From NCBI GenBank assembly GCA_002803225.1, contig NXFV01000644.1:1-51884 (forward strand): DNA of 51,884 bases, in the 5' to 3' direction. This stretch comes from Gamarada debralockiae. Its lineage: Eukaryota > Ascomycota > Leotiomycetes > Helotiales > Hyphodiscaceae. A program made the translations under genes and the position numbers. Positions 1-10,514 of this stretch are shown here, in pieces. The stretch's first letter is position 1. Every line of letters starts with the position of its first letter. A model generated the notes under the pieces. That model was not told the origin of the DNA. It searched no databases and saw only the letters and a program-made list of their open reading frames with translations.

Positions 1-1195
1 AGAGAGATGCTAGATAGGTGTAAGAGAGTCGTAGAATCAAAGGGAACACCAATTAAGAGTGATATATAGTAGTATCGTAGAGAATTAAGAAGAACACAGA
101 CTTTACAGCTCAATTTTTAGTGTTTTCGGCTATTGACAAATCCGTCATCAATTAGTACACCCCCTGGTGGTGTGGCGAGATCAGATTCTCGAAAGTTTTG
201 CTGCTGGAGACTTCCTCGGAGTTTCTACGGGTTACTACGGGCTTCCATAAGGGTCGCTCTGTCGTGCAACTAATGTGCCACTCACTAAATGGAGGGGTAA
301 GCCCACTTATTTATTACTGGCTTCGCCAATGCAACGCCGTGCGCTGCTACCATATGCGCCCGTATACATTATGCAGGTACTATTCGCCTGAAGGCCCTTA
401 ACTGCGGCAATACAATTGAGCTAGAGTCTTGGTGAGAACAAAATATGGCAATGGTTTTATATAACATTTTTCTGCAATTAATGAATGTTATCAAACGACG
501 TCCTTGTAAACTTGAGTGTGAGGTGTAGAGTAGGTAAGAATTGGCTCCGCTTGTGATAACAACGAGCAGCTCTACCAGTACCTTTAAAGTACAACCGGGC
601 AGGGGGTGCACAGCCACAAGCTCTGAAAATGGACTCCGCTTAAAATAATTAACTAAAAATTTGGCGACACTCAATTCGCCTTCTACTGTACTAATTAAAT
701 AGCCTGATCTATATAAATGCGAGCTAGCAGACTTCCTCTCATCCCGCACCACCGGAGCCATCTCATTTCTTTCCTGCCCATACTGTTTGGTCTCTTAATC
801 ACCAGCGACTCCCACCTCAGGTATTCGCATGTCCTGCAGGATGGAACTGACAGGAGGCCACCCCTCAGAGCTGACTAATCGATGTGACAGGCCTGTATAT
901 CAAGTTCACTTTGCAAATTGATCTTCATTGTGATTGCTGGCCAACCAAGGAAATTTTACTCTACACGATAGTCATCTCTTGAAGAGGTGTTTCATCCAAT
1001 CCCACTCTCTCTTTAGAGAGATACATGGCCCCGACACGTTCAAAGGCGCCAGGTGTACTCTTGGAGTACCCAAGGATCATGAACCAATCCCAAAAGTGAT
1101 CCGAGAAGAGCCTGAGGCAGAGCACTGAAGATGAAAATGGTTTGGGATAGTTCCTAGCCATGGACCGCTGAACCGTGCGTTTCTTCTTTCCGTTT
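1..1195. other. no supported gene
   Basis: Only short open frames occur here, the longest about 130 codons on the minus strand at 369-761. They show no domain, no signal peptide and no plausible intron joins. I see no RNA gene or clear repeat before the minisatellite that follows. Confidence 0.5.
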
Positions 1196-1712
1196 AGCAT
1201 GGCAGAGGAGTATGCGTATGGCAGGAAGTATGTGTATGGCAGAGGTATATGCGTATAGCAGAGGCGTATGTATATAGTAGAGTAAGTGTATGGATCTGCG
1301 CGAGTAGTATATAGCAGAGGAGTATATGTATAGCAGAGGAGTATATGTATAGCAGAGGAGTATATGTATAGCAGAGGAGTATATGTACAGCAGAGGAGTA
1401 TATGTATAGCAGAGGAGTATACATACAATAGAGGTGTATGTGTATGGCAGAGGCGTATGCGTATGGCAGGGAGTATGCGTATGGCACAGGCGTATGTGTG
1501 TGGCAGAGGAGTATGTGTATGGCAGGGAGGATGTGTGTATGGCATGGAGGATGTGTGTATGGCAGAGGAGTATGCGTATGGCGGAGGAGTATGTGTATGG
1601 ATCTGCGTGAGTAGTATATAGCAGAGGAGTATATGTACAGCAGAGGAGTATATGTACAGCAGAGGAGTATGTGTATAGCAGAGTATGCGTATGGCAGAGA
1701 GTATGCGTATGG
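1196..1712. repeat. 19-bp minisatellite array
   Basis: Degenerate tandem array of a 19-bp unit reading AGTATATGTATAGCAGAGG; exact copies are seen at 1321-1339 and 1340-1358. Flanking copies use GCGTATGGCAG-type variants with 17-19 bp spacing. A longer block beginning GTGTATGGATCTGCG occurs at 1286 and again at 1593, so the array has a second-order period of about 307 bp. Open frames through it on both strands are products of the repeat (tyrosine-, histidine- and threonine-rich or arginine-, valine- and glutamine-rich) and are not taken as genes. Confidence 0.9.
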
Positions 1713-2112
1713 ATCCAATGTCTAAGTATTAACCAGAGATATCATAACTCTTTTAATCTACTATAGATGACTCTGCTTCGATCTTATTAATTAGTTAGGG
1801 TGCGCAATCGCTTCCTCCTCGCATCCCTACTCACTATATTCATATGACTCCATTCAATGGACCACATCCCCGCAGGGAAATGCTGAACTTTACAAGATTC
1901 CTCCACCCAACCTAAAGCACCGGCATCCTTCAGCCCCTTCTCCCACACGTCTTCACTTGTCATGTCCCAAAGGTACCCATTCCGGCATACGTTGGTTCAA
2001 ATGAAACTCTCTTACTCCCCAAGCATTCCAAAATTTAACGCAAGTACAGCTAGTGCTTCTTCCCCTCAAATTGTAGCTGGTTGTTTGGGGAGTCCGCCTC
2101 AATCCAGCTCTT
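1713..2112. other. intergenic
   Basis: Nothing recognisable: no open frame of note, no repeat. It lies 3' of the minus-strand hypothetical gene at 2113. Confidence 0.5.
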
Positions 2113-2643
2113 CTATGCTGGAGCATTATGTGGTTGGCTGATGAGGACGTTGAATGCAGCTTCTTTTTGATCCTCGGTCAGGGCTGCCGGAAAGTAGATT
2201 GTTCTGAAAGAGACATGGTCGTTGGGATGGGACACCGAGTCTTCCTTGTTATGTAGGATGACTTGTTCTGGATTTTCTTTGGTTCGACAAAGAACACTGG
2301 CCTTGTGACTAGGTGCTAGAAGGAGGACTTGGGAGCATTCGTTCCAGGTCTTGCCCTGCGGCGATTTCTCATCCTTAACTACCTTGGCAACGTTCTGATC
2401 CACCGGAATGGTAACCTTGCCAGGGAAACAGTATACCACGACATTCAAATAGTTTGCAGTAATAGAATATTCGTAGAGTGGAACCACAATTTGCTTGATA
2501 TCTGTAGCGTATTCATTGTGTGGCTGTGCTTGAGGTCGTGGAATCGAAGGCGGGGTCGTGGGAATACTGTACCACATTTCAATGATGAGCCTGCAGCAAT
2601 CCTTGCTTTCGCGGTGCTCCCCTATTACCTTTGAAAAGTCCAA
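2113..2643 (-). CDS. hypothetical protein
   Basis: An open frame of 176 codons with ordinary, non-repetitive amino-acid composition. It has a proline-rich stretch near residues 27-40 and a mixed hydrophobic/charged body. I do not recognise the family. The first ATG in this frame is at 2643. An upstream ATG at 2680 opens MSSGTSKIKEKFFGLFK, followed by a GTAATA donor-like site, which would make a natural first exon. However, no acceptor I can find keeps the phase, so the 5' structure is unresolved. No signal peptide or membrane segment is seen. It could be a fast-evolving lineage-specific gene or the 3' exon of a larger one. Confidence 0.4.
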   Translation of the reverse strand: MDFSKVIGEHRESKDCCRLIIEMWYSIPTTPPSIPRPQAQPHNEYATDIKQIVVPLYEYSITANYLNVVVYCFPGKVTIPVDQNVAKVVKDEKSPQGKTWNECSQVLLLAPSHKASVLCRTKENPEQVILHNKEDSVSHPNDHVSFRTIYFPAALTEDQKEAAFNVLISQPHNAPA

Positions 2644-3376
2644 AGAACTTCTCCTTAATTTTAGATGTTCCGGAGGACATCCAGGTATCTAGTCCCAGAA
2701 TTGCCCAAAGTAAATCAAGAAATGAAAATTAAACTGAAGGTAGCCGATTGCTACTTGTATAAGCAATCCAATGCCCAAATTCCTGATCACCGAAACAGGC
2801 TGAGCGACTAGGCGTCGCAGTCCTTTCAACTAGGCCTTGAGACGATAGCTCAAACATGAGGGAATCGAATCGCTCATTCTGGGTCAACATCCGTATGATC
2901 TTGTGACTTCAACCTCCAGGTTCGTTTGGACGAATGTGATAAACACTGACGATGGTCTTGCCAAACCGTATCCGAACGGCACTTTTGTGCAGAACTTATA
3001 TAATGAGATCAAATGGAAAGACGCAAGGACTTTGGGAGCTGATTAAGCAATTGAGGTAGTGGGAGGAAAGGTGGTGCGGGTTGGTGTGTTGTTGTGTTGT
3101 TGTGTGTGTTTGGGGAATGTATTCAGCGAGGTGGACCGGTGAGGTTGCCGAAGGATGGAGGCTGAGTGAAGAATATGAAAGAAGCTGGATGATTGGAACT
3201 GAGTATTACCTAATACTTGAATGTGTTTTAGCATCCTGGAGAGGCGGACAGATGATAGCCTACCACTCTAGCCATCACACGCCCTCTATTCTCCTCCTAT
3301 GGATACTTCAATATATTGTTGCTATGAAGCTAAAGCCCTGGACCTATAAGGACCCTTGACTATGGCAAATGGTGCG
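2644..3376. other. intergenic
   Basis: No supported gene. A GT-rich stretch near 3060-3115 gives low-complexity frames on both strands. The possible first exon of the 2113 gene (ATG at 2680, minus strand) lies at its left edge. Confidence 0.45.
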
Positions 3377-4272
3377 TTAGCAGCAAAAATCCCAATCACC
3401 AGCATCGTCCCATGGAATAATCAGCTCGAATACCCGTAAACCTTTGATCCCCATCATTGGCACGCACATCTTCATCCGCCTTGCTTGCGACACCACAAAT
3501 TTATGGCTCTTGAGTATGACCCTCATTTCCATCAGCCACTTCCATGCCAGCAATAATCGACCAAGTTTCTCTCCAAGCTTTCCATTCCTCATTGTGTTGT
3601 TTTGGTATGGCATTCGCAGGATTGAAGATGCTGAAGGTTCTTTCCCAGTCCATCATGATCGAGTGTACTTCATTGAGACGTTGTGGGAGAAGGGCACGCC
3701 CGAAATGCCGGATGTCTCCTGGATCGTAGAAATGGAAGATGTTCTTTTTGTAAAGTGTCTTGATAGCCTCCGAGTATCTGTTAATCATAAGCCAGCTTTC
3801 GATCGAAACCTTCAGATCAAACACGTACATAAGCCGGCATGTTCGAAGTAGAGGCAGCAAGCCATCGTCTGTTATCAAGTCCAGTCTCCCAGCCTTATCC
3901 GCATGCCATACCTTAGCTTTATAGGAGAGCCAGCCCTCTACGCATCGTTGGCCCTTCGAGTCGCACAGCTCCGATCCATCTTGTATCCTGCATCTCCAAT
4001 GTCCTAGTCTGCCATGCTTCCGCAGAATATGTCCCGTCCCTTCCATCTGCTAGTACCTCCTCATATATAATCTGACGGATCTCAGAAGGAAGTTTCGTAA
4101 GGAAGGAGGATGTTGCCTGCTCATCAGTCCGCTGCCGTGACCTTCGAATGCTGTACGACATAGACTGGATCGATTCGAGGGCAGGCAGAGGATGGGTGAG
4201 AGCTCGTTTCCGGTGACGAGGAAGAGGAATTGAAGCATCTAAAGGCGACTCTCCTCTCGCGCGCCGTGCCAA
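3377..4272 (-). pseudogene. DUF7730-like protein, two frameshifts
   Basis: Reads as a fungal DUF7730-type protein. It has a basic/proline N-terminus with RKRALTHPLPALESI, the F-box-like LPSEIRQIIYEEVL, then RKHGRLGHWRC. Later comes LLPLLRTCR...YSEAIKTLY and ILPQRLNEV-like text, ending in a GIKGLRVFEL tail. A 51-bp in-phase intron (3778-3828; GTACGT...AACAG) restores CRLIYSEAI. The reading frame moves by +1 twice: near 4035-4055, between the LPSEIRQ and RKHGRLG blocks, and near 3542, between IIAGM and KWLMEM. Each shift is consistent with a one-base insertion, the second in a GG pair. The family is recognised from memory of its motifs; function unknown. It may be a true pseudogene or carry sequencing indels. 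Confidence 0.7.
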
Positions 4273-5213
4273 TTCATGGATATCGGGAGGCCGTCGGAGT
4301 GGTCGTCATACATCTGCAGCACCCATATTACTGGTCCTAAACACAAAACCATTCTCACCATATCCCAAGCATCCAAAGGCGAGTTAGTCCTTCCGCCACT
4401 CGAAAACCGGTCGTGCGCTCATCGCGACGGCTTCAGCGGAGCATCATGAGAAAGAAAGGAAAACGGGAACCTACATCACGAGACGAAAACACTTGATCCC
4501 GTGCAACAGACCCGCAACAAGATTGCAGACATTGAGAATTGCGCCTCATCTGCGGGGTTGAGGATGCCTGGCCAGTAATGCTCGTTCTCGCTAAGAAATC
4601 GACCAGGGTGTCGGACAGCTTCAGGCTGTTTGCGTCCACTTTTGGCCTCACGGAACGACTCCGAGAAGAAAAGATTAATATTATCCATAGAGGACATGAA
4701 GATACACTCCACGTCTCTCAAGATGCTGAGATGTTCAATCGCAAATGAAGATGAGAAAGATTCTGGGTGTCCGAGAAGTTTACGCTGCGGAGATGTCATT
4801 ACAACCTCTCAACCTGTAGCGAGGCCAGGGGGCTCTCAGGCTAGCACGGGCCGGAAACAACCCAACCCGGTTTAGATGTCCCACTTTTACCCTGGCCTCG
4901 CTACAATATTTTGGGTCGAGAGCCGTCCGTGGGGCTGGATGCAATTTGTTTGAAATTGCAGGGAGGGCTTTGGCTTCACTATGTTTCCATCTCTTCAGCA
5001 GCGGTCCCTACCAACAAGCCATCATGGTCTCGAATATATTAAAACTAACAGCTCAATCTCTCTCCGAGATCTTTTCATTTTGCGATGTATTAAAAGAGCC
5101 AGTGCTTCTTTTTCTGCTTGTTTTCATCATCATCGTCTTTTGATCTTCATCAACGAGAAGCACAGTCTTCGTCCATTCCTTACCCACAGTCCTTACAACA
5201 AATTCTGTTCAAA
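4273..5213. other. intergenic, promoter side of expansin gene
   Basis: No supported gene. Several overlapping frames of 65-107 codons on both strands cancel one another. It contains the inverted repeat at 4815-4905 and the upstream region of the expansin-like gene, which is pyrimidine-rich just before the ATG at 5214. Confidence 0.5.
4815..4905. repeat. 16-bp perfect inverted repeat
   Basis: TGTAGCGAGGCCAGGG at 4815-4830 is exactly complementary to CCCTGGCCTCGCTACA at 4890-4905, leaving a 59-base interior. The 91-base unit could be a tiny non-autonomous inverted-repeat element or a cruciform-forming site. No target-site duplication is obvious on its edges. Confidence 0.8.
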
Positions 5214-6345
5214 ATGTATTTTTCATCTGCTGTTTTTGCTGCGGCCTTCTTGACGTTGGCCAATGGCGCTGTCTTGGGCAAGAGAAGTCTCTCAGGAGAG
5301 GCAACATTCTATGTACGTTGCCCGAAGCCTCCCCTTCCCATCTCGAATGATGCTGACCTTGATCTAGGGAGGAAATGTCGCAGGCGGTGCTTGCTCGTTC
5401 TCTACATACACACTTCCCTCCAACATCCTCGGAACCGCGCTCTCAGATTCCAATTGGGACAACTCAGGCAACTGTGGAGCATGTGTTTCAGTCACTGGCC
5501 CATCTGGAAACTCCATCCTCGCAATGGTATGAGGCTCTACAACCTTCCAAACCCACAAATACTAAACAGCCCTGCTCTAGATCGTTGACGAATGCCCGGG
5601 GTGCGGTCTCAACCATCTTGACCTTTTCCCAGACGCATTCGCCGATCTTGCGAGCCCCACAACAGGCGTCATCGATGTAACATGGGATTACGTCGACTGC
5701 CCCATCACCTCTGCGCTCCAAGTTCACAACAAGGAAGGTGTCTCAGAGTATTGGTTCAGCATGCAAGTCGTCAATGCCAACAAAGCCGTCGCAAGCCTCG
5801 ATGTCAGTATCGATGGAGGAAGCACTTGGCAAACAACCACTCGCCAATCATACAACTTTTTCCAACAATCAAGCGGTTTCGGAACCACCACAGTCGATGT
5901 CAAGATCACCAGCGTTGACGGAGATGTCGTAATTGTCAATGATGTTGAGGTCAGCAGTGGTGCTTCTACTACTGCGTCGAGCAACTTCGGCTCGTCAGGA
6001 ACTGTTGCTTCTACAGCGACTGCTGTCGCCTCTTCGACGGCATCCGCATCATTAGTCGAGCCCACCACGACGTCTACTAACCCAGTCATCGATCCGAAAA
6101 CATCAGAGACTCCTGTGATTGCGTCAACGACGGCTTATCCCGGCGCCAGCGTCGCCGAAACGGGCGTGAGCGCTGCCCCAGTGGCGCCAACGACTCTCAC
6201 CACAGCCGTTATTCCGACTTTCTCAGCCACTGCCGCGGCTGGTGTAGTCACAACATCTCCAACTCCGGCCCCAGTCACCCCCACACCACCTCCTTCCACT
6301 GCTCCAGAAGTAGTGATCGTCTATGCTGATGCCTGTGAGGCCTAG
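5214..6345 (+). CDS. expansin-like secreted protein
   Basis: Three exons: 5214-5312, 5368-5526 and 5581-6345, with 55- and 54-bp introns (GTACGT...CTAG; GTATGA...CTAG), giving 340 residues. A signal peptide covers about residues 1-19. The six-stranded double-psi barrel follows, with GEATFYGGNVAGGACSF, NCGACVSVTGPSG and IVDECPGC, then HLDLFPDAFADLA. That last block carries the aspartate conserved in expansins. A second beta domain follows (ITSALQVHNKEGVSEYWFSM; VDGDVVIVND), then a Ser/Thr/Pro-rich tail of about 100 residues that is probably O-glycosylated. Expansin-like proteins loosen plant or fungal cell-wall polysaccharide without hydrolysis. The start is fixed by the signal peptide. No glycosylphosphatidylinositol signal is clear. 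Confidence 0.9.
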
Positions 6346-6943
6346 GAGTGTCAGGAGTATGGTACAGGAAAGCCGGGCTTGGAAAAATTACGTTCATTGT
6401 AAATATTGGTCTTCAATTCTTGCTGGAAAAGTCCTCCAAGCTACACCATTGCAGAGAATTACACAATCATTGTTGGCAGCTTCGCTTTTGTCTATTCTCA
6501 GTTGTGCCCCAAGTCATCGGACAATCTTGGACAATGTTCCTTCCATTCTACACTGGAGCTTTGGGAACGATGCCAGCTCCTTTCAGTCGATTTAGCACCT
6601 CTGCCGCTAGTGACATTCCATGCTTCTAGCCAGCTACTCAATTTTTGGTCGCATTTCAATCTTTGTGATCCCTTATTTAAGATTGCTGCCGCTACTCCAG
6701 AACGCATAAGCTAAGGACGAGGTGGGCAAGTTTTAGAGGGGGGTCCTAATCAGCCGCCCAGTCCTGTTCCCCAAAAGCAGTTCAAGCACGCCTTAGCTTT
6801 AGCCTAGCCATCCGAACCCTCGAAAGAATCTTCAGCCTCTCCTGTTCCCCACCCTTAGCCCCAGCTACAGCTCCTTATATTTCTCATGCGGACAGTTCAC
6901 CATCATATTGCAACAGCCGAACCACTTACGATCAACCACAGCG
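6346..6943. other. intergenic
   Basis: 3' region of the expansin gene, then about 500 bases with only short overlapping frames. CCTGTTCCCCA-type text occurs twice (near 6762 and 6840). Nothing else recognised. Confidence 0.5.
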
Positions 6944-7622
6944 AATGGCGACGACCTGGAGGCAATCGTCTGATAAGCTGGGTGGAATCCCGCCCAGGAT
7001 TATCTTCTACGATGATCAAACTCTACCACCTCCAGGATGGCGTTGGGCGCTCAAAGAATCCGTGAAACTCAAATACTGTTTGTGATCGTACAGGCAAGTT
7101 ATTCAGCATGTAGCGCAGTTCGAACTCAAAACACGTCAATCTAGACTCTCAGCAGCTGAAGGAGTATGATGATAAACAGAACCGACCGATTCTGAGAGCA
7201 ATCCAGACGGAACCTTGCATGTTGATTATTGGTGACTGGCTTCAGCCAATTGAAGCCGAGGAGAAAGCGCTGAGGCTATAGCAATCCTAGTCACGACGAA
7301 CCCAGACATCGAACAGAGTTTAGATGTAGCTGAGGATGGACTCACCGTACGAAAAGTTATGCACTTTATTTATATATAGTCGGCTCCGCAAAGCACTTGA
7401 TCCGGAACAGCGTGCAAAAGCTCGCCGACGAATTACCAAAGGACGAGATCACTCCGAAACTGGCGGAAATTGCCGACAGAGGAAGTGACGAGTATAAAAC
7501 CATGAATAAAGATAGTGGAAGGCAAGATTCGCAGTATGATGAAGAATGAGATGGAGAAGAACCCTCAGCTCGAAGAGCCTATTCGCCTCCTGCTAGGAGC
7601 TGTTTATGTGGATAAAGCTTAG
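6944..7622 (+). pseudogene. unrecognised coding relic, possibly Hsp70-like start
   Basis: Three stretches read like protein but lie in different frames. First, 6944-7084 contains SDKLGGIPPRIIFYDD and a proline-tryptophan turn, which faintly recalls the N-terminal part of fungal Hsp70-like proteins. Second, about 7400-7550 contains NSVQKLADELPKDEITPKL. Third, about 7510-7622 contains KIRSMMKNEMEKNPQLEE and ends at a TAG. Stops separate them, and no set of GT-AG introns joined them convincingly. It is either a decayed gene or a gene whose introns I could not resolve. The Hsp70 resemblance is weak. Confidence 0.3.
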
Positions 7623-7699
7623 AGAAACATTGGAGCGTGCTTCGAGCACGATAATATGGGAACACCGGTACAGAGAGGAAATAATCGGATTTGGTATGT

Positions 7700-7950
7700 A
7701 GATTGAAAGTCGTTCACACAATTCGAACATTTAGACCCCAAAAGTCAAATCGCTCAAACGTGGGGCCACTCCTTCCCCTCGTTCGGAACCACCTCATTTT
7801 AGGGCCACAACACACCCGTATCCGTAGATTGAAAGTCGTTCAAACAGTTCAAACATTTGGACCCCGAAAGTCAAACGTGAGGCAACTCCTTCTTTGCCTC
7901 CCCTATCGGCACCACCTCATTCTCAGAACACGACACACTAGTGTCAAAAA
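7700..7950. repeat. 126-bp direct duplication
   Basis: AGATTGAAAGTCGTTCA starts at 7700 and again at 7826. The following text (TTCRAACATTTRGACCCC, then GGCACCACCTCATT-like text and CACAACACAC/CACGACACAC) is shared, with substitutions and small indels. The right-hand copy runs into the last coding bases of the minus-strand NTF2-like gene, so the gene's 3' end was duplicated once. Confidence 0.8.
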
Positions 7951-8447
7951 CCCCACTTACTTTCCACGTCCCCTTTCCAGATCCAGCGGCTTTCCCCGTC
8001 TCATCCACTTTGAGCATCGTAATAATATTCGTGCCCTTTGTCACCATCTTCCCGTCCATCGTCGTATAGAACGGTGTCCAAACAACCGCAATGTCTTCAT
8101 ACACCTACAGCTTTCGCATCAGCATTTTGTTCTACTCCAAGTCCTCGCCTAAACAAAACCATCAAAAATTCGACTAAAAGGAAATAAAGTTCACGCGCCT
8201 TAACATCAACACTCGTCAAAACCTCCTCAATCTCCTCCTTCGCTTCCCACGGCAAGCGATCCAAGAATCCTTTCTCATCAAGCATCAATATATTTCCATT
8301 CCTGATCAATTTTGCGGAGAAGCCAGGAAGGAGTTGCGACTGCATGAGAGCTCTGTCACGGGTTTTGAGCGTGCCGACAAAGGACTCGGTCAGGTCTTTG
8401 ATTGCTTGCTCTTCCGCCATGGTTGGTGTTTTTGAAGGTTGAGGCAT
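7871..8447 (-). CDS. SnoaL/NTF2-like (DUF4440-type) protein
   Basis: The first exon carries an alpha-helical start (EEQAIKDLTESFVGTLKTRD, then LLPGFSAKLIRNG). The second carries the beta-sheet half (YEDIAVVWTPFY, KMVTKGTNIITML and GTWKVSGVFDTSV). Together these make one NTF2-like barrel of about 158 residues, usual for the family; such proteins are small dimeric or ligand-binding folds with varied roles. The intron acceptor is GTAG at 8105. The phase-matching donor is either GTTAAG (8204) or a rare GC donor (8198, leaving VDVK joined to VYEDIA). Start is ATG 8447 or 8420. No catalytic residues can be assigned and the exact role is unknown. Confidence 0.65.
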
Positions 8448-9190
8448 GAGAAGAACAAGAGATGGGATGGGAGAGGTAAATGGTGGTGACAGCCAGAGTG
8501 ACCATCTTGCTTATGTCAGGTGATAATGGACGATCATTTTACGTTCCTATAACCTTTTCGATTCCACTACCCAAAACAATCGCACGTAAAGAATATCTAA
8601 ACAACAATTCCGCAGCAAATCCTGAAGAATAAACATACTGAAAGAAGCCTGATTAATGGAAATACCAGCAGGAGCTACTTGCCTCGACCTTCCTCGCCCG
8701 ATAAATATCTCCTGCCCTTTACGCTTAGGTTAGCCGGGCGGAATACGAAGGTTGAAAATCGACCTTTTTTTTTCCTTCTTTTTTTTTACGAACATTCAAG
8801 CCACCCATAATTAAATCTATAGTAATAAAACCACAAATTCAGTTGCTTTGCGAGTTAATTTCGCTAATAATAGCCTTCTTATATGTCACATCAGGTAAAA
8901 AAACTATTAAATTATGACGATATTTGGATTTAATATAAACGTATGAAAACATAGAGAGTTTTGATGTTCCTCGGTTTTCGCTTAAATGAACAATTTTCAA
9001 TGGCGCCCGCCTTCGTAGACTCCATCTTCTGTTTGACATCACCCTGTCATGGAGAATCTATTCGCCTCTCGCATCAGCACCTGTCAAGCATTTGATCGCA
9101 TCAGTTTATCTTGATAGCATTTCAGATTAGACCACTCCATTGCGTCAAGCCTTTTGTGAACTTTTGGAAGGCTGGAAATGCAATAGGAAG
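8448..9190. other. intergenic, AT-rich
   Basis: No supported gene. Long T runs at about 8764-8787 and AT-rich sequence to about 8960. It separates two divergently oriented units, the NTF2-like gene and the broken ankyrin gene. Confidence 0.5.
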
Positions 9191-10514
9191 ATGACGGCCC
9201 AATATGACAACCAGCGACTCATGCACGCTGTCCAGCTCGGAGATGTAACTCAGGCCAAAGAGCTCCTCCTAGGTGGAGCTAATCCCAATTTCGAGTACAA
9301 AGGAGACGCTACTATCGAGCAAAGAAGAGTTGAGTGGAGTAATGTCTTGCTGCACGAGGCTCCTGGATGTGCAGATGAGTTATTGGTGAAATTACTGATA
9401 GAACAAGGCGCCGATATCTCCAAACAAATTCATTTGGAGCTACAGCTTTGCATGAAGCTGCATTGTACGGCAATTTCGCTGCCTCAAAGTTCTTGCTCGA
9501 GCAAGGCATGGAAGCGGATGCGCTTGACAACGAAGGAAGAACCCCGCTACACGAGGCTGCACAACATGGTCATGAGGCGATTGTCCGATTACTGATCGAG
9601 CATGATGCTTTAGTTTCTCACAGAGCCAACGATGGCACGACGCCAACAGACCTTGCATTAGATAATCAATACTTCAATCTGGCACAAGTGCTCCTTCAGC
9701 ATGAAGCCCCTTTCAACAGAAGCCGGAAGGGTTACACGAATGCCCGAGAATTCGCGGTGTGGACTGGAAACACTGCCCTGGTAGAAGTGCTATTACAAAT
9801 ACGCACGCTACTCAGGATATTTCCAGGAGGGCCGAAACGTACCGAGATATTACGTCTAATATTGAGAGCTCCTGTTCACAATTGTTGTCTCAAAGGCCAA
9901 TTAAGTCGAATCCTCAGTTCTGCTCCACGTGCAAAGACTTCCAAGATCGACTTCCGTCCACTTATCACCGGCTTGGAAAGGTTAGTGAGATTCAGATGTC
10001 TGCGGGGAATGGCTGTGCATTGTGGAGCATGATCCTAGACTGTTTGCCAGAAATATCAAAATGTGAGCTTGAAGCCAAAAACAACACGCCAGAGCCGTCT
10101 CACGTTTACAATCAAGAACGGGATCCTTGGCAAGAATTATTGGATCGTTTATCTAGAGACGCTGGAACTTCGTCAAGGCCTGAAAGCCAACTTCAGAGCC
10201 TCAACCTCCAATCTAATATTTTGTTGAGATATCAAGCCCATTCAACACGCCACCCCCGACTTCCCTCAAGTCAGCTCTGGTCTGATTATCTGGATGAGAT
10301 TGAGGTACGGTATGGTGCGCAGGAAATCAAGGCAGGTTCTGTTCGGATTGCTTCAATTGATCGTATGCTATCTATTCCTGAACGACGTTTCTTTAGCTAA
10401 ATTCAAGCAGATGAAGCCTCGAAAGTCTTTACGGAGAGTTCCAAAGTTTCGAAACTCTGTAAATATCTACTTACGTTGGACCCATCGGAACTCTTGAGGC
10501 GAATGATTACTTGA
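9191..10514 (+). pseudogene. ankyrin-repeat protein with two frameshifts
   Basis: Opens at ATG 9191 and carries about six ankyrin-type units. These include AVQLGDVTQAKELLLGGANP, LLHEAPG...LLIEQGADI, ATALHEAALYGNFAASKFLL, RTPLHEAAQHGHEAIVRLL and TPTDLALDNQYFNLAQVLL. The frame changes at about 9426-9435, where one extra A in the AAATT run would join GADISKQ to SFGATALHEAA. It changes again at about 9780-9810. The C-terminal part is charged and probably disordered. A well-formed 48-bp intron (10363-10410, GTATGC, branch GCTAAAT, CAG) then leads to DEASKVFTESSKVSKLCKY and a TGA at 10514. The intact downstream frame and intron suggest recent damage or two indel errors. Confidence 0.65.

Noticed and set aside
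369..761. 130-codon minus-strand frame
   Set aside because: No domain, no signal, no splice partner; composition looks like chance.
1194..1718. Long frames of 174 and 194 codons on the minus strand and 85 on the plus strand
   Set aside because: Entirely translated minisatellite; a 19-base period cycles through all frames without meaning.
4030..4060. GTACTAGCAG as a 10-base intron that would repair the DUF7730-like frame
   Set aside because: Has GT and AG ends and the right phase but is far below any spliceable length.
9774..9815. 29- or 35-base GT...CAG intron to repair the second ankyrin frameshift
   Set aside because: Too short for fungal splicing; a longer 59-base alternative would delete good ankyrin sequence.
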